NCBI GenBank assembly: GCA_017979445.1
Contig: CM030708.1
Location: forward strand, 33,732,721 to 33,796,720
Reading direction: 5' to 3'
Source of the DNA: Akebia trifoliata
Taxonomy: Eukaryota; Streptophyta; Magnoliopsida; Ranunculales; Lardizabalaceae
Length of the DNA stretch: 64,000 nucleotides
In this document: piece after piece, positions 44,458 through 55,600 of the stretch
Layout of the letters: each line of letters starts with the position of its first letter
Position numbering within the stretch: the first letter of the stretch is position 1
Made by a program: the position numbers and the translations under genes
The notes under the pieces: generated by a model
Database searches by the model: none
The model's input: the letters and a program-made list of their open reading frames with translations, nothing else
What the model was told of the DNA's origin: nothing

Positions 44458-45544
44458 ACTTATTAGAGATTACATATTGGGTTCAATGTATGATACAAAT
44501 AAGAGAAAGAAAATGACTTACTAATAGAAAACAATTTGACAAAGTGTAAATCTTGATTGTTGTTCATGGCATTTCACACTCTCGAGGCTAGTTCGTTATC
44601 ACTTGGTAACGTGTAAAAGCTTGGAATTTGGTATATAAGAGAAGCTCTTCAAGGTTGCCGGACTACCCATGGTGGAGAATTGCATGTCTGGGTATAATAG
44701 TTGTATGTTCGCTTACGGTCATGTATGGTGTGATCCCGAGGTCTTAGGTTTGTTTTTTTTTTTTCTTTCTTTTCGAAGTGGAGTATGGGTTGAATTCAAA
44801 TATATTGGTTTCTCTATATACTATGATGGGTGAAATAAATGAGATGGAATGCATAGTGAAGATTGTCGGATGACAAGTATTTTTGAATATCTGTTTTAAA
44901 GAATTAGAGCTGTAAGATACCCATGAATCCTTATTGATTTCCATGACTGCAAAATTCAAGATTCTTAGACATTTCTGTTTATTTTGGTTTAAGTTCACTT
45001 TTGATTCAGGAAGAGAAGGACTGGAGGGGTGTTCAGAAGTTAAAAGTACAGTTGTAAGTGTTCCTTTCTTGAGAGCTGAATTTGACGAATTTACGATTTG
45101 AGCTCACTATTCATTTTAATTACCAAAACGTGAACGGTAACGAACTCAGAGGTTTTAAAGTGACTAATAATTGGAAATAATCACTTTAAATCCTTCGAAT
45201 TTTTTTACTGATCATATTTTGGTAATTAAAATGACAGTCAGCCAGAATTGTAAATTCATCAAAAGTTGTTCACTTTTTCGTAAAATCCCTATTTATTTTT
45301 CTTGGAATCTTTTAGATTTGGGATGATCTCAGTAAATATCATAAGTTTTAAATAATATCAAAGGTAGTTCTCAAAGAGCTTATCAGGTGTCACTTTAAGA
45401 TGACGGTATGCTACATATATTATTCTTCATAGATCGTTACCTTCCTTTTTTTTTTTTTTTTTATATTATAATATATGGTCAACTTTCCTTGGTCTGTTCC
45501 ATATTAATTGGGTTCTTCCTCGTTGTTAGTAGAATGGACTAGTA

Positions 45545-45888
45545 ATACTTTCCACACCAGAAAACGAGTCCTGTGGACTATGTTTCCTTCGGCTATTGCT
45601 TGGGGGGGTCTGGACAGAGAGAAATAACAAAGTGCTCAACAATAAGATTAGTAGCGTCTATGCAGGTTTTTTGGACATCCTGGGCTGTTCATACATGTGG
45701 TCTAAACAAAACATAGAGTTTGTGGGGACTACTTTTGATGATTTTGTATTTAGATGGCACTCACTATGTAATCACTGAGGTGTAAATTCTTTTCTTTATT
45801 GTTTCCCGTGAGACCTTCTCGGCCTCCTTGTATCTCATTTGCCTTCTTTATCAATATATTATACCTTTCAAAAAAAAAAAAAAAAAAT
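45545..45888 (+). mobile_element. L1-type LINE 3' end with poly(A)
   Basis: One frame gives WTMFPSAIAWGVWTERNN, then VYAGFLDILG and FDDFVFRWHSLCNH followed by a stop at 45775-45777. This is the conserved C-terminal end of plant L1 LINEs. It is followed by a short 3' untranslated region (CTCGGCCTCCTTGTATCTC) and a run of about 18 A at 45870-45888. It is 5'-truncated. The intact frame and tail suggest a younger insertion than the one in CBP80. Confidence 0.75.
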
Positions 45889-46476
45889 CTCTCAGTATTT
45901 CCTTAATTGCTTCTTATAATTATTAATTGCTTCGAAATAAAATTGCTTCGTGTGACCTATTTGTTATATCTTCCTATCGTGTTCAAATTGTTGGAATGAT
46001 TTGTTCCCTTTGTCAAGTGTTTGAAATGGACGAGGAGGTAGAAAGATATCATTTGATAAATAATAGATGATTTAGAACTAGAACTCCATGCCATGAGGCA
46101 TACAAGGTTGAATGTTGAGAATGTCATGGAGAATACGGGTTCAGAATATTCAAATGTCGAACAACTGAAAGAAAGATCAAACTTGATCAAGGTTGAAAAC
46201 TTTACTTGTATGGTTCATACAAAATAATGTTTTTATTTATTATTTATTTTCTGATCGTGATCTTTTTGGTTCAAAGAACGATAATCCCCATTTTCAGGTT
46301 CATGGATGATAGAATATTGGAGCCTAGCTACATGGTTACACTATGTGTATGCTAGAGATCACAAGCTAGGGGTCTTGGCCTTTGTTGTATCTTATCTCAT
46401 TTTCCTAGATCCTGGAGTTATGGGCCCCAATTGCAAATAGAAAACGTTTGGCTATCATATTGGGAGAAGCTCTTTC

Positions 46477-46599
46477 AATTAAGAGAGTTACTATTGCCAC
46501 ACCAACACTTGCTAATACCACACCAAGTGTGAGCAATTCTTCTTAGGAATTAGTGTGGCAATAGTAAAAGTTGGTCTGGCAATAGCAGCTCTCTTAATT
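46477..46599. mobile_element. MITE, family E copy 2
   Basis: The left end AATTAAGAGAGTTACTATTG faces the right end CAATAGCAGCTCTCTTAATT. Next in, CCACACCAACACTTG faces AAAAGTTGGTCTGG-like sequence. About 123 bp. Confidence 0.7.
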
Positions 46600-46769
46600 A
46601 AAACCTTGACTAATTAAATTTATCTCTCAACTATTGGCAAGGACCAGACTATTGGATGATCTATGGGATTTGTGCATTTGGATTTTCAAGGATTATCTAA
46701 TGGTCTAGACTTTGGGATGGATGACGGTAAGCTGGGCCTGATGGCGACAGTGCCCAAACCCTAAAGAGT

Positions 46770-46945
46770 TGTGATGAATGCATGCGATCTTGGTACGCAG
46801 TTGGGTACGCGATTGATGTGTCAAGGGCATAGAACCATATATATATCGTTTTCATCGGGATACACAAGAAAAAGACGTGCGGTTCTGCACCCTTGCCATG
46901 TCAGCCACGTACCAAGACCGTGTCCATTCATCATTAATCAACCCT
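46770..46945. mobile_element. MITE, family B-like copy 3 (diverged)
   Basis: GATCTTGGTACGCAGTTGGG on the left faces an inverted CGGTCTTGGTACGTGGCTGA. TGTCAAGGGCATAGAACC faces GGTTCTGCACCCTTGCCATG. CATCGGGATACACAAG is the shared internal motif. The outer ends differ from classical family B, so it may be a subfamily. Confidence 0.55.
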
Positions 46946-47010
46946 AAATAGTAGGTAATCCAACAATACAATTACTTTAGGTAGGTTGTGGTTGGATCCA
47001 CACTATCACA

Positions 47011-47028
47011 TGCACACGTGCATGCATT
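47011..47028 (+). promoter_or_regulatory. G-box joined to RY element upstream of NF-YB
   Basis: CACGTG at 47015-47020 runs directly into CATGCAT (RY core) at 47021-47027, about 420 bp before the NF-YB start codon. G-box plus RY is the known binding arrangement for bZIP and B3 (ABI3/FUS3-type) factors in seed-expressed promoters. Function here is inferred. Confidence 0.45.
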
Positions 47029-47202
47029 TAGTCCATATGTTGTTCTTTGAAACATAATTTAATCCTACGCAGTGTTTGATTTATTGGGAGCATTAAACAT
47101 TAAAGATTGGTAGAAGGGGACCATATGGATAGTAGATTATCACTTTAATTATCCTTTTTTTTGAGCTAGTAGGGTATCAGCTTTGTGCCTAACACTCGAC
47201 AT

Positions 47203-47259
<57 letters not shown>

Positions 47260-47270
47260 AACACACACAC
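47203..47270 (+). repeat. (TC)n(AC)n compound microsatellite
   Basis: Six TC units run into about 20 AC units, then a broken AC run up to CACCATGG. It is about 175-245 bp upstream of the NF-YB ATG and so probably in its promoter or leader. The CCATGG at 47270 starts no useful frame. Confidence 0.9.
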
Positions 47271-47446
47271 CATGGTGGCATCATGACATACCACTCAACT
47301 AGAAGACTCTTAGTCATATTTTAGAACCTTTATCATAAACATGTTCACATGCACATGTACATACACATATTTTATATAGACCTGAATTGGGATCAAGGGG
47401 GCAACGTGTCTTTGTTTGAAAGGGTCAAACTCATCTGTTTCCTAAG

Positions 47447-47980
47447 ATGGTCGATAACATAGGTGGTAGCCCTGATTCCGAAGGCCATGAGTACAACGTT
47501 GCAGGTGTCGGTACGAATAGTACCTTAGGTGAGTGTATCAATCAACAAGATCGTTTGTTGCCGATTGCAAACGTGGGCAGGATCATGAAGCAAATCCTAC
47601 CACCTAATGCTAAGATCTCCAAAGAAGCAAAAGAAACCATGCAAGAGTGTGTATCTGAGTTCATTAGCTTTGTTACTGGTGAAGCCTCTGACAAGTGTAA
47701 CAAGGAGAAGAGGAAGACAGTTAATGGGGATGATGTTTGTTGGGCTTTTGCTACCTTAGGCTTTGATGACTATTCTGAGCCATTAAGAAGGTACTTGCAT
47801 AAATATAGGGAATTAGAAGGAGAGAGAGCTAATCAAAATAAGGCTACCAACACCGATGACAAAGGTGAACCGTTGATCTTTAGAAGTGATCAACCAAGGA
47901 ATAAACATTTAGCTCCTAGTGATGCTTTGAGCTTCAATTGGATTGAGAGGAGTAATAGCTCTAACTCAAGGCCATTTTAG
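47447..47980 (+). CDS. NF-YB transcription factor subunit (NF-YB4/5 type), 177 aa
   Basis: B subunit of the trimeric CCAAT-binding factor NF-Y. It pairs with NF-YC through a histone fold and then recruits NF-YA or CONSTANS-like proteins in the nucleus. The histone-fold core spans about residues 34-125: [58 protein letters not shown] and [20 protein letters not shown]. Lys59 stands where LEC1-type proteins have a diagnostic Asp, so this is the non-LEC1 class. The CWA in [13 protein letters not shown] and the IANVGRIMK start resemble Arabidopsis NF-YB5/NF-YB4. The N-terminal 33 and C-terminal 50 residues are low-conservation tails. It is a single exon, as is common in the family. The ATG chosen is the only one giving a sensible N-terminal tail. 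Confidence 0.95.
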   Translation: MVDNIGGSPDSEGHEYNVAGVGTNSTLGECINQQDRLLPIANVGRIMKQILPPNAKISKEAKETMQECVSEFISFVTGEASDKCNKEKRKTVNGDDVCWAFATLGFDDYSEPLRRYLHKYRELEGERANQNKATNTDDKGEPLIFRSDQPRNKHLAPSDALSFNWIERSNSSNSRPF

Positions 47981-50760
47981 ATCTTATGGAACATATGATG
48001 TAAACTCTTAACATCTAGTCTTTAATCATGTTGTTGTTGATGAACACAATGATAGGGATTTTTACATATATGGGTGTTTTTATTTGTAGTAGTTTAGGAA
48101 TCTTGGGCTTTATTACTGACTTTACTAGTTATATGTGTAAGAATTAGGGATTATTCCATTAACGGCTAATCTTGCATCTTCATTCTTCTTTCATTAAAGA
48201 ATTTTGTTGAAGTAAATGGCAAGATCATTCCTAGGTTTGTATTAGGGAATCAAGTAAGAAACTTGGGGTTTTGTAATTTATTTACTTGTTCTTGCTTATG
48301 GGTTATGCAATATTAGGGAAACTGTAAATTTCTCTCTAACTTGTATCTTTTGGTCTTATTTCATCAAATTGGAGGTTGGAGATAAAGGGGATCATCTGCG
48401 CAATTTGGGAACAAGGTCAGTATATGCTCTACCCATATTAACCATGATTGTTCATCAAAAAATTATGTAAACGTATATCGAGAATGGAATCGAAAAATGT
48501 TATTTTGGATGATTAAGCTTTGAATTGAAAAAAAAACACACATCTAACTTGACATCATTTACATCTGATATGATTTTTATATGCTAAATAATTAGGGTTT
48601 TCCTGACCCTTGTTTTATAGATGTAATACCCATATGTATGCTCTCATTTGTGTTGGTCTATATTGTTTTAGTCATGAGAGAGTCTACATGATGACCATTG
48701 TTCATGTACTACCATCAAGTCCTTGGGACTTCTTCTAGCTTCACATAAAAACTTAACTTCATTTCAAGCCCCATCTCTGCTTTTTCTATATCCATTAAAG
48801 TCGCTATCTAGGTTTATGTCAGTCTCCATCCATGGGTGTCCTTATTTGAGTCCCCATCCAAGTGATGTCCTTGTATGTAGAATAGTCAAAGTTGACCATG
48901 GTTTTACAGGCTTGGGTCAGGGTTTCCATAACCCTAGCTAAATCCCCGGACCACTTCTTTATTAGTGGTTCCTACTCACATATTTTGCTTTGAAAATGGC
49001 CATAAAATCTTAGGCATGTTGACATTTACTTATATTGAAATGGTTTGAGTCATCTTCCCACAAGTGAGGATGTTTTGAATGTTGAGATTATTGGAGATTC
49101 TTTTAGGGTTTCTCTCATGAATTCTTAGCTAGGTTTTCTTTTAAGGGGTGATGAGGGGACCATTTTAAGTAACTTTCTTGATGGTGTTGCCAACTTGAAG
49201 ACACCATTTACAAAGGTTAAAACTAATGTCAAGTGGCAGTCTTAATAATGCATATATATATACAAAAGCAAAAAAAAAGAAAGAAAGATACCGTTGAATA
49301 CAGGGATGATCATGTGGCCTAGGAATTCTATCTTCATGTGAAACCAATGAGCATGGAGTGAGCAAGTTGTCATAATTTATGCGACACATGCTGAAAGGCG
49401 ACATGCTGAGTTAATTAAATGCAATTTGATATGATCTTCTTATGATTCATAATGTTCTTTTCTGGCCTCTTGACACGATACATGACTCTATATGTATGTA
49501 TGTTGTCATATAACAGCACCATGCAGACATGGTGTGATGTTAATTCTGTCATGGTCTACTCATTCTATAGTGTAGTTTGCAGGCCACTTGAAATTGTACA
49601 TGACTCTATATCTAATGTTGATGTAAAATGGTGCCATGGGTACATGCGCATACTGCACCATGTAGATCGACATGAACATATATATAGCACCACTTAACAC
49701 CACTGTTTTCATAGAGAGGTAAGCCATGGTGCATGTCATGCTTGGCACCAATACTGAGTTGCCTACAAATTGACTAGGCAAGAAATGTCATCACCTCATC
49801 GGTACAACAGATCTTAGTAAATACCATGGTGGGTTCTTAATGGGGTTGATATGGTTATCAAGGTAGTGACCACCAATAGGACATCAAGTTAACTTTGTCT
49901 GTTATATGGCATGGAAGTATTCCAATCATTCACCTGATCGTCTCTAGAAAGTAGGAATCATCATTCACCATTGAAACACATCACCTTGCTCTCCCTGGCT
50001 CTTCCTAGATCTCCTCTCACCTTCTCATCAAGTACTCTTCTCTCCTCCGACCCCCTTATGTAATGATAATCAAATGGTCATTGACTTGGTTTAAGTAGAG
50101 ATTAGAGCAATATCTCTCACTCATACTGATATCATTTGTTCTCAAATGTAGGTCTAACAAACTAATATTGTAGCTTCTTGATGTAAGAGATTAATTTTTT
50201 TTTTTTTTGCGGAAGAGATGGATGTGAACTGTTGGAATTATGTTTTTGAGGTAGACCATCCTCAATTTGGATTTCAGGCTTCAAATGGAATTATATATGT
50301 ATAGTGGTTAATTTATTTCTTGCCTACATTCTTTGAGTTCTAGACGAAATTACGATGATTAATGTAAGGTTCTGATCGCCATGTTAGCAATGCGTCAAAC
50401 GATGTCAATTTTAACGTCACTTCAGCATTTTCCTTATTGTAATCAATTGCTTTTAAAGCTCAAATAGCTTTTCTCACACAAGTAGAAGCCCAAAAGAGAA
50501 AGTTGATAAATTGATAAATGCATTAAAATTTTAAAACATAGAATGTTTATCGATCTGCACCTAACATTTTTAAGATTAAACAAAGGATTCACAAACAAAA
50601 GTTCTAATACTTCACCAGTTCATAAATTGTCAAAGTTTCCATAAAGGTCTCTAAGCAATAAAGTATCTCGTATTTTACATTCGGTCATTGGTTTTATTGC
50701 TGTATATTCTACAGCTTGGCCTGCTAGCTTAGACACCAAATACCATTCCATTGTTTGGTG
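47981..50760. other. intergenic, no gene
   Basis: The first roughly 350 bp probably hold the NF-YB 3' untranslated region. Beyond that I see no conserved reading frame. At 49480-49690 TACATGACTCTATAT occurs twice about 118 bp apart among ATGGTG/CACCAT blocks, perhaps a degraded inverted repeat. Only short A- or T-runs stand out otherwise. Confidence 0.4.
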
Positions 50761-50771
50761 TGTAATAAAAA

Positions 50772-50944
50772 AAGTTAGCGTGACAATAGTGGGGGACACC
50801 TTGACATGGTGGCACGCGCATCTCCATAAATGCGTTTTACTTGTATCCCAGAGAAAACACATCTATGGGCATGCATGCATGCATGCGCCACCACGTCAAG
50901 ATGTCCCCCTTGTGTCCCCCATTGAGGTCACTCCAACATTAATC
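50772..50944. mobile_element. MITE, family C copy 4
   Basis: The left arm GTGGGGGACACCTTGACATG, then GTGGCACGCGCATC, faces the right arm GCGCCACCACGTCAAGATGT, then CCCCCATTGAGGTCACTCCA. GTATCCCAGAGAAAA is the shared motif on the opposite strand. A (GCAT)n run lies at the centre. Confidence 0.75.
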
Positions 50945-51092
50945 TATTATAAATTAGTCCTAACCAAAGTAAGCAAGGATTTAGACGATCAAACGAACTT
51001 GACAAAGTAGTTTAAAGCATAGTTCTAAAATTCATAACTCAACTCAACTCAACTAGAATCTCGCAACTCAAAAACTCCTGAGTCAACTTACT

Positions 51093-51095
<3 letters not shown>

Positions 51096-51149
<54 letters not shown>
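51096..51149. repeat. (TA)n microsatellite
   Basis: About 27 TA units, inside a stretch rich in AACTCAACTCAACTC that resembles family D interiors. Confidence 0.9.
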
Positions 51150-51151
<2 letters not shown>

Positions 51152-51839
51152 TTAGTTTTTATTCTATAACAAAATATTTTATTAAACCAAAAATTCGTGT
51201 ATGTTTTCCAGTTGAATCAGATGAAATGACTCAAGAGTTTATTTCATCAAGTTCCAGGACCATTCAAAACCCAATTGATTTTATCCAACACTGCCGAGTT
51301 ATCTATAAAAGTAAAACTATCCATTTAAACTTGTACTAAGCCATTCCAATTTCTAAGGTTTCAAAGTCTATCTGGACACGAAACAGTTAGACAATTTTCT
51401 TCCTTGTTGCACGTGGATGATACACACGTATGAAATTTACTTATAAACACATAGGTTCGCATCAACAAACCCTACATATTCCAGTATTTTTCTTTTTCCA
51501 TCAAGAGCACGAATATTTTACGTTAGGGTTAAACTTGGGAGAAAAGATTTTACGTTACAGAATGATAATAGATAGATGGGAGTAAGATGCATATGCCAAT
51601 GGATTTTCACTTTCAACCTACCGATTAAGAATTCATCATCCATTATCTTCTCAATAAAGTTTTTGATGAATCTTTCTTGTCCAACAACTGTCCAATAGTT
51701 GAAAGAGATCTCTACGGAGAAGAAGAACCATTCGTTGGTGATAATGACAATGATTATAAGAGGAAGAATAGAACGGTTGGACAAGGAACATAGAGGATTC
51801 AAAGTTCAAAAATCAAAGTGTTTGACTCACTCTCACGAG

Positions 51840-52106
51840 GTTGACTACTCCCACGTGGCACACTCAATCAATTGACTCCCTTGACATGACACGACTCTCC
51901 TGACATGACAAGTTCGGAAACCTTAGATCTCATGACACTGATTACCGCACACTCAATTGACTCTCCTGACATGACAAACACATCATGATACACAACTGCA
52001 CTTCCCCATAAAAAATGTATCTCGAGTGAATGGTGTATAGATCTTACGTTCCCAAACTCGTGATGTTAGGAGAGTCAATTGAGGGTGCCAGGTGGGGTAG
52101 TCAAAT
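51840..52106. mobile_element. MITE, family B-like copy 4
   Basis: TTGACTACTCCCACGTGGCA, then ACTCAATCAATTGACTC, faces GAGTCAATTGAGGGTGCC, then AGGTGGGGTAGTCAA. The interior has TATCTCGAG and GATACACAACTGC, the shared motif on both strands. About 267 bp, no ORF. Confidence 0.65.
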
Positions 52107-52607
52107 TATCACGACTCTAAGACGAAATAAAAAATCTATAACTAATATAAAAATATTTCTATATATTAGCATATCCTATCAGATTGAATTGGATCGTCTG
52201 ATTGACCCTCAACCCGAAATGAGTTCGGGTTGAGATGTTCCAATCTGGCTCAACTCATTTTCTACGTAACTTGGCCCAGGCTCGCTATCTATTGGGTTGA
52301 GCTAGTTGAGTGCGGGCCAGCCCGCCCAGTTGCAGCCCTAATTTCGAGCTAAAAATGGCCGATTCAAACAGGAGATCTATGAAGCCAAGTTGTTACCTAA
52401 TTTTGTATGGAGAGAAATCGCTTGTCCTGAGTCCTGACTAATACCGTTATGACTCAGCTGATCCGAGATATTAAAGCATGACCTACCTACTCCTGCCATG
52501 GCCAATTTCTTGTTCGCTTTCGAAAGAATTGTTAAAACCCTAGAAACCTCTCTCTCACGCACACACAAACACATACGGAGAGAGCTGGTTTAGATTTCTG
52601 AGTCTCC
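52107..52607 (+). other. cyclin H upstream region
   Basis: Presumed promoter and leader of cyclin H. TTGGGTTGAG/CTCAACCC-type repeats lie at 52195-52320. A CT/CA-rich leader (CTCTCTCTCACGCACACAC) occurs about 55 bp before the ATG. No separate gene. Confidence 0.45.
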
Positions 52608-55600
52608 ATGGCCGATTTCCTGACCTCGACTCATCGAACAAAGTGGATTTTCACTCCACACGATCTGGTAATCCGACTTTTTGTTACAACTTCCATTCTT
52701 ATCTGAATTATCTATATTATATACATGTTTTCTGCTTCGAATGGTGATGCAGAACTCATAACATATCTAGATTAAGGACCTGTTTGGAACAAAAACTACA
52801 ATCTAAACAGATCCTAACTTTAAAGTTGCTTAATTTCATCAGTAAAGTTTTGATTTTGATAATCCCTTTTCGCTCTGTTTAGATGGAAAAATACCGAGCT
52901 GCGAATCAAAGAGCTATAGAAACACTGGACCAGGTACGTCTCTATCTTCTATTCATTCCCCCCCCCCCCCCCCCCAAATTACTACTTTTTTTGTTCTTCA
53001 AATTGTGTGTGAGTGTGTGTTCGTGCACGTGCGCATGTTGTTATTGGGTATTCTCATTGAAGTGGTTAATCCATAAATGAGAAATGCTGTACTTGTTGCA
53101 TTTTTTTTTTAAAAGGTAATTTGTTGCGAATCTTATAGAACCTCTACAGGTTGTGTAATTTTGGTGTTTCATGTTCTTCATGGATTTGTAGAATAACGTG
53201 AATAAAATGTTGTGTTTTGAGGCATTTCACATTGCAGTTTAGCAAAGAAAGAAAATATCGGAAGTTGATTGCAAGTACCCATAATTACCATTAGGGGTGA
53301 AGCTAGGATTTTGCCAACGTAGGGGCAAGTGGAAATTGTTTTGTGGGGGCAACTAAGAGCGATTCGTTTGTGTGGTGGCAATAGCAGCTGATTTCTTTAT
53401 CCACCGTTGTTATCTGTCGCAATAGTTCATAAATACTCAAGACTTTCAAAATTCTTGTGGGGGCAAGTGCCCCACTATAAACTCATACTTGATTACCATG
53501 CATATCATATCTGACATATTTAATTCATTGAAAATTATGCCAACTTTTTTTTGGGAGCCCCTCTGCCGCACCCTAAAAAAAAAAAATCATTTTAGTTTGG
53601 TGTTTCTACTTGTATTTGAATAGCGCATTGTTTCTCATTGATCTTAATTGCCTATTCTTTTTGAAGTACGGAACAACACGTATGGAAGTAAATGATGACG
53701 GGTCATTGTCTTACCCAGAACCTCAATTTAGTGCAAAAGATTATGGTAAATAATCTTTCAAATTACTAACTTTTAATCTTTATTTCTCTTGCCTTTTATA
53801 TACTTGTGACAATCACATATTGATTGAACCTTTGCAGAAAAACCTTCTCTCCCTAAGCCACTTAGCACTGAAGAAGAGCAGCTTATGCGGGTATTCTATG
53901 AGCACAAGATACAAGAAGTATGTGGTGCCTTTGGATTTCCACATAAAATTCAGGTATCCGATACTGTTTCGTAGAGATCAAAGGTCTTATATGTCAGGTT
54001 GTGCCATTGTCCCTTTGCAAAAATAAGAATTGGCTCATGTTTTTGCAGGCAACAGCCATCATATACTTTAAAAGGTTTTATCTACAATGGTCCGTAATGG
54101 CCCATCACCCAAAACACATAATGTAAGATCTAATATTGATAGTTTCAACATTTTCTCTAAGATTTTTACCAATAAAACTAACTAATGTGAAATTGTGCAT
54201 GTTTCATTAGTAAAACTGTATTTGAAGCTATGTGACAAGGACATTTCATTTTTTACGAATTTGTTTTGTTAGATAGATGATGATGCATTTTCAAACAAAT
54301 TTTAAGTTATTCAAGTATTTTCATTTTGGCTATTATTTAAATTGTTTATATGATCGCACTATATATTAGCTTATTTGAATAGATTCTTTTTATATTGTTG
54401 ACTAACATGTACACGAGTTTTCCATCGTAATTGAAAACATTGGAGAACAATATTAGGGATTGTGGGATAAGTTAGAAAATTGGACAAGAAATAGTAAGGA
54501 ACGGTTTGGTTTACTATGCGTGAATGCTAGAGAGAAAGCTCTACGCTTACAATCAAAATATGCATACATGTTTTTCACTTTACAAAGTAAAATTAAATGG
54601 CAAGCAATGTAAACAAGTCTTACAATTATCCATTATTGTCGACCAAGTAGATTGTTTCCTTTTGGCTTCTCTCGGTATGGAAACTGTCCAAGCTCTCTTT
54701 GTATTTTCTTTTGATTTGCACAATGGTATGGAAACCATCTAAGCATGTGGTCCATTTTGTCATAGGGAAACTCAAGAATGTTTTCAACCTGATAAACACA
54801 AGTAGATCACCGTGCGACTCCATATGGTAAATTTGAAGCGTGTTGTACATGTGTGGTAGAGTGCATGTGCATCACTCGAACCTCTAACAATGCAAACCGT
54901 ATTATTTTCAAAGCTACCTCTCAAAATATGAAAAATTAATTGTATGGTTGTGCTAGTGTATTGGGTTTGTAAGGAATCAATATATTTGGCACTTTATTTC
55001 AGTGTCAGATGCCAGCACATATGTCTCTGTCTATGTTACATAGAATAGGAGTCATGTTAAAAAGAAAAAAATGTATTTTGTGCGCAGTTTTTTTTTTCAT
55101 ACATAAGAAGATAAGGACGTTGAATATTCATGGGATTGATACCTCCAACATGGATCTTTATATACTACTATTGAGGATTTCTCATGCGATAGATGCATCT
55201 AGAAATTTTCATTCTTGATTTGATTCTTCATTTGTTAGACAATCAGAGGGATTTCTTCTTTTGTTGATTTCCCTTTCAAGTTATGTTCCTTATTCTTTAT
55301 ATTTTCATGATATTTCTTTATTGTTTCATGATATTTCAGTCATGGACTATAATTAAAACTTCATATGTACAGGTTAACTTGTGTATATGCATCATGTAAG
55401 GTAGAAGAAAATCATGTATCAGCAGAGGAGCTTGGTAAAGGGATTCAACAGGATCATCAAGTTATTCTCAAGTACGAGATGATAGTTCTACAGGCATGTC
55501 CATGTCTCACATGTTCTTGTTGTCTTATCTTTTGATGATTGGTTTGGTTTTTATTTGAAGTAATTAATGAACTCTTTTGCAGAGTATAGATTTTGATCTT

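Noticed and set aside
47447..47980. LEC1-type NF-YB (embryo master regulator)
   Set aside because: The diagnostic Asp in the ISxDAKE block is Lys here (ISKEAKE), and the CWA core resembles NF-YB4/5.
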